The notes under the pieces: generated by a model
The model's database searches: none
What the model was told of the DNA's origin: nothing
The model's input: only the letters and a program-made list of their open reading frames with translations
Translations under genes and position numbers: made by a program
Origin: JBIQLO01 sp044464175
GTDB taxonomy: Bacteria; Planctomycetota; Phycisphaerae; Tepidisphaerales; Tepidisphaeraceae
Direction of reading: 5' to 3'
DNA length: 30,566 nucleotides
Assembly: GCA_044464175.1 (NCBI GenBank)
Contig: JBIQLO010000018.1
Coordinates: 1 to 30,566, forward strand
Part shown: one piece after another, positions 22,297-30,566 of the stretch
Position numbering within the stretch: position 1 is the stretch's first letter
How the letters are laid out: the number at the start of each line of letters is the position of its first letter

Positions 22297-24336
22297 CTAC
22301 TCCGTCCAGACCGCCACGCCCCCCGGCTCGACGAGCCTGGATCCCACGTGAAATTTTGCCCCCTCTGGGGCCGGTGCGGTGAACCCTGTTTCCTGATAAT
22401 TAAGCAGAATCCGGTAAGGCCCGCGCGACATGAGCCGGATGCGCGGCGGCAGCGGCGTGATCGGCAGCCGCGCCTGGCGGGCCAGCCGCTCGGCCAGCGC
22501 ATCAATGAACGGCGCTTCGGCATAGGTCCCGCAATATGTGACGCACCCGGCGTGATATTTGTTCTGCGTCACCGCCGCCGCCCCGGCGTAGAACTGGTCG
22601 GCGTAACGCGCCAGGATGTGCGTCCCCTCACGCGGCCGCACCATGTCGCCCCAGACGCCCCAGGTGTAATCCGTGCTGTCCCCCTCAAAGCGGAGCCTGC
22701 CGAAGCTCGCCTCCGGCAGCCCGTCATACGCCTCGATGTCAGCGCCGATCATGGGCAGAATCGGCGCGGCGACCGGCCCCTCAAATGCCTGCCCGGTGCG
22801 ATCCATCAGCGCGGTCCGGCAGGTCAGCACAAGATGACCGCCGTTGCGCGCATAGGCATCCATCTGCAGAAGCAGATCGTCGTCCACCATCTGCATCCCC
22901 GGCGCGACGATGAGCGGCAGGTCCTCCAGCCATTTGCGCCCCGGATGCAGAATCCGGATCGACAACCCCAGGCGTGAAAAGGCCCCATGCCAGCGCTCAT
23001 ACCATTTCCACTGGTCCCAGCGTTTGGCCTGCGGCAGAATTTTCTGCCACCAGTTCTGCTCGAAATCGAAGATCAGCCCGATTGTTGCGGACGTCGCTCT
23101 GGTTTCCGAGACCGGCGCGGGCGCGGGAAGCCGTCTCACCTCCTCGGCGGCCTGCTGAAATTCCCGCCCGCCCTGGGAAAGACTCACACCGTCATGCTCC
23201 ACCAGCGCCTGGTGGAACAGCTCCACCCCGAAGCGCGGCTGGCGGAATCGGTAGGTGGTGACGAATTCAGCCCCATGGGCGAACGCCGTCCAGATCCACA
23301 GCCGCACCGCGCCGGGAAAGAGCCGGACCGGAAAGCCCGACCAGTTCACCTGTCCCGGCTGCAGTTCCATCTGCGCCCATCGCCCGGTATAGCTGGCCAT
23401 GACAGCATGCATGAATCCCATCTGCGACGGGTCGGCCAGGCGATATTCCTGCGTGGTGGTGTCGGCATCCCATCCGCTGACCGGGTAGGCATCCCAGGAA
23501 TAGAGCGACAGGTCCTCCACCATGTCCATTGGATTGCAGTCGATTCCCGCGTTGGCGGGCATGAAATTCGTGGAGAGGAAGACCGGCCGCCGGCCGGGGT
23601 CAGGCGCCGGCAGGTGCGGGCGAAGGATCTCGGCCTGCAGGGCGTTGAACTGCGCGAACGACCAGGACCAGAATCGGCAGGCGTCGAGGATCGGGTGCGG
23701 ATTGCCGTACTGCGCTTCGCGGTTGCCGGGCAGGCGAATCTGCTCGAAATTGTCGTAATATTGATTCCAGAACTGGCAGCCCCATGCCCCGTTGAGCGCG
23801 TCGATCGTGCCATACCGTTCGCGAAGCCAGTCCCTGAAGGCGGCGTGGGCGTGGGGGTTCTGATCAAAAAAACCGCTGGAGTATTCATTATCAATCTGCC
23901 AGCCAATGATGGCCGGGTCGCCGCCAAACCGTCCGGCCATCGCCGTGACGATCCGCCGCGTTGCCTCTTGCATCGCCGGCGAGGTGGGGGAGTAGTGCCG
24001 TCGCCCTCCCAGGCGCACGCGTCGCCCATTCTCGTCGATCGGGGCAATGTCCGGGTGCTGGTGCATCAGCCACATCGGCGGAGCGGCCGTGGGCGTGCAG
24101 AGGATGACCGCCAGGTCACGCTGTTTGGCCAGGTCCACACAATGGGCCAGCCAGTCGAAATGGAATTCCCCCGGCCGCGGCTCCAGGTCGTGCCAGGCGA
24201 ATTCGGCCATGTGGACGATCCGCATCCCCATCGCGGCGATGCGGTCGAAATCCCGCTCCCACTGGGAACGCGGCCACTGCTCGGGGTAATAGTAGACGCC
24301 GATTTGCATGTTCATCCCTGAACCGGAGTTTGCCAT
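22297..24336 (-). CDS. GH42 beta-galactosidase
   Basis: A 679-residue glycoside hydrolase of family 42, which removes terminal beta-galactose. The TIM barrel starts at once with MQIGVYYYPEQWP. The acid/base Glu is in GWQIDNEYSS (about residue 151) and the nucleophile Glu in QMELQPGQVNW (about 324). The trimerisation-type domain (VSETRATSATIGLIFDFEQN onward) and a small C-terminal beta domain follow, giving the usual GH42 length. I see none of the clustered zinc cysteines of some members. No signal peptide is present, so it probably acts in the cytoplasm. The ATG at 24336 has AAGGGA about 8 bases upstream; ATGs at 24366, 24315 and 24309 are also possible. It follows the tyrosine kinase gene by 60 bases on the same strand. 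Confidence 0.93.
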   Translation of the reverse strand: MANSGSGMNMQIGVYYYPEQWPRSQWERDFDRIAAMGMRIVHMAEFAWHDLEPRPGEFHFDWLAHCVDLAKQRDLAVILCTPTAAPPMWLMHQHPDIAPIDENGRRVRLGGRRHYSPTSPAMQEATRRIVTAMAGRFGGDPAIIGWQIDNEYSSGFFDQNPHAHAAFRDWLRERYGTIDALNGAWGCQFWNQYYDNFEQIRLPGNREAQYGNPHPILDACRFWSWSFAQFNALQAEILRPHLPAPDPGRRPVFLSTNFMPANAGIDCNPMDMVEDLSLYSWDAYPVSGWDADTTTQEYRLADPSQMGFMHAVMASYTGRWAQMELQPGQVNWSGFPVRLFPGAVRLWIWTAFAHGAEFVTTYRFRQPRFGVELFHQALVEHDGVSLSQGGREFQQAAEEVRRLPAPAPVSETRATSATIGLIFDFEQNWWQKILPQAKRWDQWKWYERWHGAFSRLGLSIRILHPGRKWLEDLPLIVAPGMQMVDDDLLLQMDAYARNGGHLVLTCRTALMDRTGQAFEGPVAAPILPMIGADIEAYDGLPEASFGRLRFEGDSTDYTWGVWGDMVRPREGTHILARYADQFYAGAAAVTQNKYHAGCVTYCGTYAEAPFIDALAERLARQARLPITPLPPRIRLMSRGPYRILLNYQETGFTAPAPEGAKFHVGSRLVEPGGVAVWTE

Positions 24337-24396
24337 GGGTCCATTCCCTTCGGGCCGGCGCTCCATCCGCCCTGGGGATGGCGCTGGGCCGCTGCC

Positions 24397-26616
24397 TCAG
24401 GCCTTCTTGTGATAGTTGTAGAACATCTTGATGTTGCGCGCGTAATAGCCGCCGCCCTGCGAGCGGACGGCGTTGAGGATGACGCCCAGATGCTCCGCCT
24501 TCACCTGCCTCAGCGCATCGCGCAGGCGCTGCAGCACGCCCCGGCTGTTGGCGCGGGCGCGGACCACGGTGATCACACCGTCTACCCGCGGCGCCAGCGC
24601 CAGTGCCTCGCTGGTGAACAGGATCGCGCCGCTGTCAAAGATGATGTGGTCAAAATCCTCCATCGCCCGCTCGAGGAAGTCGGTCAGCAACTGGCTCTCG
24701 AGCTGCTCGGTGGCATTGACCGGCCGCTTCCCGCAGGGAAGCACCGACAGATTGGGCACGTGCGTGGCCCGGACCACCGACTCAAACCGGTTCACATCCG
24801 CCAGCGCATCCGAGAACCCCTGATCGTTGCCCAGTCCGAACACTTCATGCAGCCCCGGGCGACGGAAATCGGCGTCGATCAGCAGAATCTTTCGGCCGTT
24901 GAGCGCCAAGCCCGCCGCCAGGTTGCACGAGACGGTGCTCTTGCCGTCATCCGGCGAGGCGCTGGTGATCAGCATGCTTCGCGTGGTGTCCAGCGAGGCG
25001 GCGTGCTGCAGCCGCGTGCGGATCTGCCGGAACTGCTCGGCCAGCATGGAATGAGGCGCCTCGGCGATAACCAGGGACAGCTTCACACCGGCCGCCTGCG
25101 GATCGTCCGCCTCGTCCGGAATCATGCCCAGAAGCGTCAACTGCCCGACCCGCGCCACATCCCGCGGCGAGCGGATCGACGTATCCATCAGCTCCCGCAG
25201 GAATGCAATCCCCAGGCTCAGTCCCAGCCCCAGCGCCAGCGCCAGCGAAAGGGTCACCGGCAGCTTCGGAAAGCTCATGCGGTCGGGCAGGTCCGGGCGG
25301 GCCTGCCAGTCGGCCGTCGCCATAGGGCGTTCGGTGGTATTTTGAATGGCGTCCAACTGGTCATCCACCTGTTTGAGCAGTTCCCGCATCCCCTTCTGCT
25401 CCTGAATCAGCGCCTGATAGGCCGCCATCTGATTGCTGATCTCCCCCATCTCCTGTTTGATCGCTTCCACCTTGGCGCTGACCGCCTTGAGTTTCTCCTG
25501 CGCACTTGCCGTCTGGGCGCGCAGCGTCTCGACCAGTTGCGCGCTGTTGGAGGCGGCCAGCTCCGCCTGCCGGTCGTTTATTTTCTGCTGAAAATAAGCC
25601 TTCTGCCGCCGAAGACTCTGCAGCCCTTTGTAATCCGGCCCGTAATCGGCCAGCATTTCCTGCAAACGCAAATCCAGCCCCACCAGCGTCTGGTGGTAAT
25701 TGAGCATCTCCGGGTCACGGTCGATCACCGCCTGCACCGCCGGCGGCAGTTCGTTCTGCCGCACCTGCCGGCTGGCGGTTTCGAACATCCGCTGTGCGTC
25801 GGCCGCCTGCATTCGCAGCTCCATCTCCTGACGCACCAGCTCGCCCAGTTCGATCTCCTTGGTGCTCAGCCGCCCGGGCACCCCGGCGCCGTTGAGGTTC
25901 AACTCAATCGCCTTGCGGCGGATTTCCGAGGTTTTGTCCTCCAAGGCGATCTTGTATTGGTTATGCAGGCTGTTGAGCTGGCGCGTTCGGTCCAGCGTCT
26001 GGTTCCGCAGGTTCTCCTGCTGGTCGCGCCGATACTGATCAACCACCTCCTCGAGAATGACCTTGGCATCCTCCGGCTTGGGCGCGGACATGGTGACCTG
26101 AATCAGCTTCGTTTCCGGCACCGCCGACACGTGGAAATGCTCAACCAGGTCCCGCCGGGCGTCGGCGGGCGAGTCAAATTGCTTGAACCAGGCCGTCTTC
26201 CGCAGCGGCTCGCTGTTCTGCAACGCCCGGCTGTAAAGGGAAGGCTGGAGCAGCAGCTGCACCTGCGTCTGCTGGTCCGTCTCAAGCGAACGCGTGTTGG
26301 GAAACTGCTGCGCGGCGGCGTCCGGCAGCAGTTGAATCGCCTGCGGCGGCAGCAGTTGCAGCAGCGCCCGCGCGGTGTAGCGCGGATGGTAGCGCGCCAG
26401 GTACCAGTTCACGCCATACCCCGCCCCCCCCGCCACCACCACCATCAGGAGGATCATCCACAGGTTCGAGCGGATCACGCGCCAGGCGTCAGCGCCGCTC
26501 ATCCCGCCGGGCCCCTGCGGCGGTGGCATCATTCCGCCGGGGGGGGCGGGCATGATCTGGCCGCGGCCGTTGGCGCCGGGTAGACGCGGCGGCATGGTCT
26601 GGGGAAGCGTCGTCAT
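24397..26616 (-). CDS. Wzz chain-length domain fused to bacterial tyrosine kinase
   Basis: A 739-residue inner-membrane polysaccharide co-polymerase and tyrosine autokinase. The cytoplasmic N-terminus is rich in Pro, Gly and Met. Membrane helices lie at about 53-72 and 453-473, with a long coiled-coil-rich periplasmic part between them. The kinase domain shows Walker A SPDDGKST (to residue 561), Walker A' ILLIDADFRRP (577-587) and a Walker B-like HIIFDSG (657-663), where the usual DTPP is DSGA. Four Tyr at 724, 725, 733 and 735 form the C-terminal autophosphorylation cluster. Such proteins set chain length and drive export of exopolysaccharide. AGGAG six bases upstream fixes the ATG at 26616. 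The TPR gene ends 142 bases upstream and the GH42 gene follows, so the three may form one exopolysaccharide operon. Confidence 0.93.
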   Translation of the reverse strand: MTTLPQTMPPRLPGANGRGQIMPAPPGGMMPPPQGPGGMSGADAWRVIRSNLWMILLMVVVAGGAGYGVNWYLARYHPRYTARALLQLLPPQAIQLLPDAAAQQFPNTRSLETDQQTQVQLLLQPSLYSRALQNSEPLRKTAWFKQFDSPADARRDLVEHFHVSAVPETKLIQVTMSAPKPEDAKVILEEVVDQYRRDQQENLRNQTLDRTRQLNSLHNQYKIALEDKTSEIRRKAIELNLNGAGVPGRLSTKEIELGELVRQEMELRMQAADAQRMFETASRQVRQNELPPAVQAVIDRDPEMLNYHQTLVGLDLRLQEMLADYGPDYKGLQSLRRQKAYFQQKINDRQAELAASNSAQLVETLRAQTASAQEKLKAVSAKVEAIKQEMGEISNQMAAYQALIQEQKGMRELLKQVDDQLDAIQNTTERPMATADWQARPDLPDRMSFPKLPVTLSLALALGLGLSLGIAFLRELMDTSIRSPRDVARVGQLTLLGMIPDEADDPQAAGVKLSLVIAEAPHSMLAEQFRQIRTRLQHAASLDTTRSMLITSASPDDGKSTVSCNLAAGLALNGRKILLIDADFRRPGLHEVFGLGNDQGFSDALADVNRFESVVRATHVPNLSVLPCGKRPVNATEQLESQLLTDFLERAMEDFDHIIFDSGAILFTSEALALAPRVDGVITVVRARANSRGVLQRLRDALRQVKAEHLGVILNAVRSQGGGYYARNIKMFYNYHKKA

Positions 26617-26622
26617 TGAGGG

Positions 26623-26627
26623 CTCCT
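26623..26627 (-). promoter_or_regulatory. Ribosome binding site deciding the kinase start
   Basis: AGGAG lies 6 bases before the ATG at 26616. The longer frame to 26679 encodes residues unlike a Wzz N-terminus and is not used. Confidence 0.7.
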
Positions 26628-26728
26628 GATGCACAAAATACAAAACTGGGCAGTGGAGACAGAATACCCAACTCCCCAAGCCGACGAAACGGGCGGGCGT
26701 GCGGGTTCTGACCTTTCATCGGTTGCTC

Positions 26729-26752
26729 CGGGCGGATTCCGTCACCCGCCCG
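26729..26752 (-). terminator. GC-rich hairpin just after the TPR gene
   Basis: CGGGCGG and CCGCCCG form a perfect 7-bp stem with a 10-base loop, beginning 6 bases past the TPR stop codon. No T-run follows on the minus strand, so it may protect the message end or aid factor-dependent termination rather than act as an intrinsic terminator. The 142-base stretch up to the kinase gene shows no convincing promoter. Confidence 0.35.
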
Positions 26753-26758
26753 CCGAAC

Positions 26759-29700
26759 TCATCGAACCTCCGCCTTGGAACGCATTTCTCCGATCCGCTG
26801 GACCGCCTGCTCGATCTGCTGCCGCAGCGCCGGGTCAACCGCCTGCTTGCTCTTCTGCGCCCGCGTCAGGGCGGCGGCCGCCTGGTCCAGCTGCTTCCGC
26901 GCCTCGGCCAAGTTTCCATTTTTCATATATGCCTCGGCCAGATGGTACCGTGCTTCGGGAAACGGATGGCGTTCCACCACCTGTCCCAGAATGCGGATGC
27001 CCTGCGGCAGGTCCGCTTCACCGCATAGCGCCAGGACCCAGCCGTGCGTGTCGGCCACCATCGGATCCCACCGCCCGGCCTCCTTCACCAGGTCATAGGC
27101 CTGCTGGCTGTAAATCTTTGCCTCTTGGGGTTGCGGCGGCTTCTCCATCCCCACCAGCAGACACGCCAGATTGTTCAGCGCCGCCACATCCTTCGGCGAC
27201 ACCTTCAATAACTTGAGATACGCGGACTTGGCCCGGCCATAGTCGGCCGGCGTCTCGCTCATGTACAGGTTTCCCGCCAGGCGCAGCGCCGCCACGCGAT
27301 CGGCCGGTTTTAACGCCTCCAGTTGCCCCAGCACCCCGTCGATTATCGCGCGGGCCTGGTCAAATTGGCGGCCGCGCTGCAGCAAATAAGCCACATCGAT
27401 CTGCCATCGCGGATTGGATTCCGCCCGCTTCCGGGCCAGTTCCAACGCCTCGGTCTGGCCCAAATGATCCGCCAGCGACGCGATGATCCGCTGCCTCACC
27501 GCCTGAACCCGATCAGCCGCCACGCTGGCCAGCGCCGCCTTATAATCCTTCAAGGCTCCGGAACGGTCCTTCCGGCCGGCCAGCGCCTCGGCCCGCATCA
27601 CCCGCAGCCACCAGGTCTCATGCTTGAGAAGCAGCTTCCCCGCCTCCTGAACCACCCGTTCATCCTCCCCCGCCGACAGCAGGATGCTCAGTTGCGTCCG
27701 GGCGACTGACAGGTCCTGGGGCGCGTACCGGCGGGCCTCGTCAATCGCCGCCACCGCCTCCGCCGTCCGCCCCTCCTTCACCCGCACCATGGCTTCCTGC
27801 TGAAGCAGCTCCGGATCGTCGCGCAGCCGCGGAAGCTGGCGCGCCTCGGCGATCACTCGATCCGCCTCCGACCATCGCGGCGGATCGGCCGAGGCGTACA
27901 GGTCGATCAGCTTCAGCCGCGCCGCCTTCGACTCCGGCGCGATCTGCAGCGCCTTCTCCAGTTCACTGGCCGCCCGTTCCTCATCCCGGTTCACTCGCAA
28001 CGCCTCGGCCAGCACCAGACGCACATCGACATTCTTCGGCATGGCGTTCCGCGCTGCCGTCAGATCCGCCACCGCTCCGGCCGGATCGGGCGGATCTTGT
28101 GCCAGTTTCAATCGCCCCCTGTAATAAAGTGCTGCCGCGTCCCCTGGATGGTCGGCCAGTACCCGGTCAAATTGCTGCAGCGCCTCCCCCTGCCGATGGC
28201 TGTTCATGTAGACATACCCCAGCAACGACCGCCAGGACGCCGAGTGCGGGTCCTTGGCCAGCTGCGCTTCGATCAGGGTTCGCGCCTCGGCCAGCCGTCC
28301 CCCGCTCACCTGCAACTCCACGCGCAATTTCCGGACATTTTCCTCTTTGCTGTCGGCCGGCAGCAGCGCCAGCGCCTCATCCAGCTTCCCCCGCTGCGCC
28401 AGGAACTGCGCCAGACGCGCCGTCACGTCAAAGTCCCCCTTCGCCTTCTCGTGGGCCATCCGCAACATCTGCTCGGCCGATTCTGGCTTCCCCTCCTTCT
28501 GGTACAGTTCCGCCAGCATGATCTGAGGCTGAGGCTTGTCCTTCCACGCCGGCCGCTCCGCCAGCTCCTTGAGCACCGCCTCGGCCGCTCCGGTCTGATG
28601 GATGGCCATGTCGAGTTCTGCCAGCTGAGCATAAAACAGGCTTTCATCGGGCCATTGATGCTTGGCTGCTTCAAACACCTGCCGCGCCTTCTCCACGTAT
28701 GCCTTGCCGGCGGCCGGGTCCTTCGCCCCCTTCACCTCCGCGACGCGCAGATACGCCATTCCCAGTGCCGTCCGGGCCGCCTTATCGTCCGGGCGCTCCT
28801 TCACCGCCTCCTCACGGTCCGGCAGCGCGGCGGTCGGGTCCCCATAGGTCAAATCCCACCGCGTCAACTGTTCCTTCAACACGGGATTGTTGGGAAATCG
28901 CGCCAACGCATTGACGATGACATCCCGCGCCGCCTTCGGTCGATTCGTGGCCAGATAGCATTGGATCAGCCCCTCCACGGCTTTGCGGTTGTCGCTCTGC
29001 CGCTGCAGGGCCGCCAGATACTTGCCCGCCGCTTCCTCGAATTGCCCCTGCGCCGCCAGCGCCTGGCCCAGCGCCAGCCAGTTTTGCGAAAATTCGGGCA
29101 TCTGGTCGGTCAGTTCTTTGGCGATCTCCGCCGCCGCCTTGTAATCCCGCCGGGCCATCTCCAGGCGGAATCGATAAAGTCGCCCCTCGGCCTGGTCCTG
29201 GTTCATCTCCCCCAGGTTCCGGGCGTACTGCTCCGCCTCATCCCACCGCTGCTGAGCCAGCGCCAGCTCAAACTGCCCCGCCAGCACACGCGGCGAATCC
29301 GGATCAATCGCCGCGGCCGCCTTCAGTTCCGCCGCCGCCCCCTTCTGATCACCAGACCGCATCGCCAGCTCCGCCAGGTTCAAATGGCGCGCCAACGGAT
29401 CGGGCTCCGATTCGATGATCTGCCGGGCCGACTCGCCCGCCAGTGCCTTCCCCAGCGACTCCAACAGCCGATTCCCCGGATCGGCCTTCAGTGCTGTCTC
29501 CACCAGCGCCGCCGCCTTGTCCTTCTGATTCCGCGACAAATACAGCCGGCTGAGCAGGCTCACCGCCTCCGTGTTGCCCGGTTCATGCCCCACCGCCGCC
29601 TCCAACAGCCGGGTTGCCTCCTCCGGCCGCCCCAGTTGCAGCGCCACTTTCCCCTTGTCAATACACTCGCTGCCGCTCTTTTCCGGCAGCGAACCATAGA

Positions 29701-30565
29701 GCTTCTGAATCCGGGCCCCATCCTTTTTCGGATCCAGTGAAGCCAGCTCCAGGATTACCAATTCCGGCGATTCCCCCATCTCTTTCTTCAACCGCGCCAA
29801 CAGCGGCGCCGCCCCGGCCACGTCGCGCTCCTTGAGCAACTGCTTTGCCAGCAACAGCCGGGCTTCATTCATGTCCGGGAATCTCTCAATCACCTGCCGC
29901 AGCAGCTTTTTCGCCTCCCCCCCCTGATTGACTTTCAGATAGGCCCGGGCCAGCAGGAACTTCACCTGGTAATCCTGCTTCCCATCATGCGAAAGCAACT
30001 GCCGCACCTTCTCCAGCGTTTGGATCGCCTTCACCTCTTCGCCCCGCGCCAGCTCCAGCCGCCCGCGCAGCTTCAGCACATCCGGCACGTCTCCCAGCTG
30101 TCTCGCCAGCGCCGCGTATTCGCCGTTAATCCGCTCCAGAATCGCCTTTTTCCCCGCCGCATCCTCCGTATCGGCATAGGCGTCGATCCGCAGGCTCACC
30201 AGCTCCATTCGGCTCACCAGCTCATACCGCCGCGCCTCCATCGCCTCCTTGCGCGAAGTCGCCTCGTGCTCGGGGGCGGCCTTGCTCAGTAGCGCGATTG
30301 CCTCCGAGCGTGTCTTTGAGCTGCTTCCCAGCAACTGCGCCAGCGCCATCCGCGCCGCCGGATCACCCGGCCGCTTGGCAAGCGCCTCGCGAAGCACCGC
30401 CTCCGCTTTGGCCCGCTCCCCCTGCCTCAGCAATGCGCCGGCCGCCGCCTGCTGGATCGGCACATACAGCTCATCCGCCGGCTTCACCATCCCGCGCGCG
30501 GTCTCAATCTGCTGTTCCCCCGTCTTCGCCAGTGTCGCATTGTCCGGCTGCAGCCGTGACAGCAA
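26759..30565 (-). CDS. Very long TPR repeat protein (N-terminus outside the window)
   Basis: At least 1268 residues, open to the right edge, so the real start and any signal peptide are not seen. Almost the whole protein is built of 34-residue helical TPR-type repeats, visible as recurring units such as YRGRLKLAQDPPD, LGYVYMNSHRQGEALQQFD and LLARAYLKVNQGGEAKKLL. Residues are Ala-, Leu- and Lys-rich with few aromatics, and no catalytic motif is seen. TPR superhelices act as protein-binding scaffolds. Long TPR proteins beside Wzz/BY-kinase genes are known from exopolysaccharide and PEP-CTERM/XrtA loci (PrsT type), and that assignment is possible here, but neither exosortase nor PEP-CTERM protein is seen in the window. 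It ends RIGEMRSKAEVR before TGA. Confidence 0.85.
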   Translation of the reverse strand: MLSRLQPDNATLAKTGEQQIETARGMVKPADELYVPIQQAAAGALLRQGERAKAEAVLREALAKRPGDPAARMALAQLLGSSSKTRSEAIALLSKAAPEHEATSRKEAMEARRYELVSRMELVSLRIDAYADTEDAAGKKAILERINGEYAALARQLGDVPDVLKLRGRLELARGEEVKAIQTLEKVRQLLSHDGKQDYQVKFLLARAYLKVNQGGEAKKLLRQVIERFPDMNEARLLLAKQLLKERDVAGAAPLLARLKKEMGESPELVILELASLDPKKDGARIQKLYGSLPEKSGSECIDKGKVALQLGRPEEATRLLEAAVGHEPGNTEAVSLLSRLYLSRNQKDKAAALVETALKADPGNRLLESLGKALAGESARQIIESEPDPLARHLNLAELAMRSGDQKGAAAELKAAAAIDPDSPRVLAGQFELALAQQRWDEAEQYARNLGEMNQDQAEGRLYRFRLEMARRDYKAAAEIAKELTDQMPEFSQNWLALGQALAAQGQFEEAAGKYLAALQRQSDNRKAVEGLIQCYLATNRPKAARDVIVNALARFPNNPVLKEQLTRWDLTYGDPTAALPDREEAVKERPDDKAARTALGMAYLRVAEVKGAKDPAAGKAYVEKARQVFEAAKHQWPDESLFYAQLAELDMAIHQTGAAEAVLKELAERPAWKDKPQPQIMLAELYQKEGKPESAEQMLRMAHEKAKGDFDVTARLAQFLAQRGKLDEALALLPADSKEENVRKLRVELQVSGGRLAEARTLIEAQLAKDPHSASWRSLLGYVYMNSHRQGEALQQFDRVLADHPGDAAALYYRGRLKLAQDPPDPAGAVADLTAARNAMPKNVDVRLVLAEALRVNRDEERAASELEKALQIAPESKAARLKLIDLYASADPPRWSEADRVIAEARQLPRLRDDPELLQQEAMVRVKEGRTAEAVAAIDEARRYAPQDLSVARTQLSILLSAGEDERVVQEAGKLLLKHETWWLRVMRAEALAGRKDRSGALKDYKAALASVAADRVQAVRQRIIASLADHLGQTEALELARKRAESNPRWQIDVAYLLQRGRQFDQARAIIDGVLGQLEALKPADRVAALRLAGNLYMSETPADYGRAKSAYLKLLKVSPKDVAALNNLACLLVGMEKPPQPQEAKIYSQQAYDLVKEAGRWDPMVADTHGWVLALCGEADLPQGIRILGQVVERHPFPEARYHLAEAYMKNGNLAEARKQLDQAAAALTRAQKSKQAVDPALRQQIEQAVQRIGEMRSKAEVR

Positions 30566-30566
30566 C

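Noticed and set aside
24409..26583. A 724-residue plus-strand frame opposite the tyrosine kinase gene
   Set aside because: Its translation is rich in Arg, His, Leu and Gln without domains, typical of antisense frames in high-GC DNA; the minus strand has canonical Walker motifs.
28097..29740. A 547-residue plus-strand frame opposite the TPR gene
   Set aside because: Arg/Gln/Leu-rich antisense shadow of TPR repeats, with no ribosome binding site or known domain.
1..30566. CRISPR array, tRNA, rRNA, transposase or phage genes
   Set aside because: I saw no regularly spaced direct repeats, no cloverleaf-like sequence in the intergenic parts and no mobile-element protein; base use is even along the window.

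Overview
The window is GC-rich and almost fully coding. It most likely comes from a member of the Planctomycetota, plausibly the Phycisphaerae. The evidence is a surface protein with a planctomycete-type N-terminal motif (LEERRLLSG) followed by delta-60 and FG-GAP-like repeats, a prepilin-like protein with FTLVELLVVIGIIGIL and a C-terminal LDGHV motif, and a LacI regulator next to glycan-active proteins. The sequence looks like a draft or metagenome assembly: a run of 100 N at 6782-6881 is flanked by two identical 55-base copies. No rRNA, tRNA, CRISPR array, transposase or integrase was recognised.

Layout. (1) 3-1771, plus strand: the 3' part of a D-2-hydroxyacid dehydrogenase and a Gfo/Idh/MocA oxidoreductase with a cysteine cluster. 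(2) 1793-4314, plus: a repeat-rich exported protein with its own promoter and a strong intrinsic terminator. (3) 4374-4988, minus: a small secreted protein with its own sigma-70-like promoter. (4) 5102-15989, minus: a seven-gene carbohydrate locus. In transcription order it encodes a LacI repressor, a prepilin-like protein overlapping it by ATGA, a GH123-like DUF4091 protein, a CBM9-like secreted protein, a class I glutamine amidotransferase, a GT-C type membrane glycosyltransferase, and an all-helical protein of unknown family that is split by the assembly gap. A possible attenuator lies between the first two genes and the rest. (5) 16117-22263, plus, divergent from LacI: HAD hydrolase, a second GT-C membrane glycosyltransferase, and a 1264-residue AsmA/YhdP-like envelope protein. 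(6) 22297-30566, minus: a very long TPR protein (its N-terminus lies outside the window), a Wzz/BY-kinase fusion, and a GH42 beta-galactosidase.

Taken together, the window is about making, moving and degrading sugars at the cell envelope. Block 4 looks like a substrate-controlled glycan-use locus with its own regulator and a surface pseudopilin. Block 5 looks like envelope glycolipid or glycan assembly. Block 6 looks like exopolysaccharide chain-length control and export with a glycosidase attached. The most unusual idea is the translationally coupled LacI and pseudopilin pair at the head of the glycan locus. The clearest technical point is that the N gap is almost certainly artificial: merging the duplicated flank restores one uninterrupted 562-residue reading frame.
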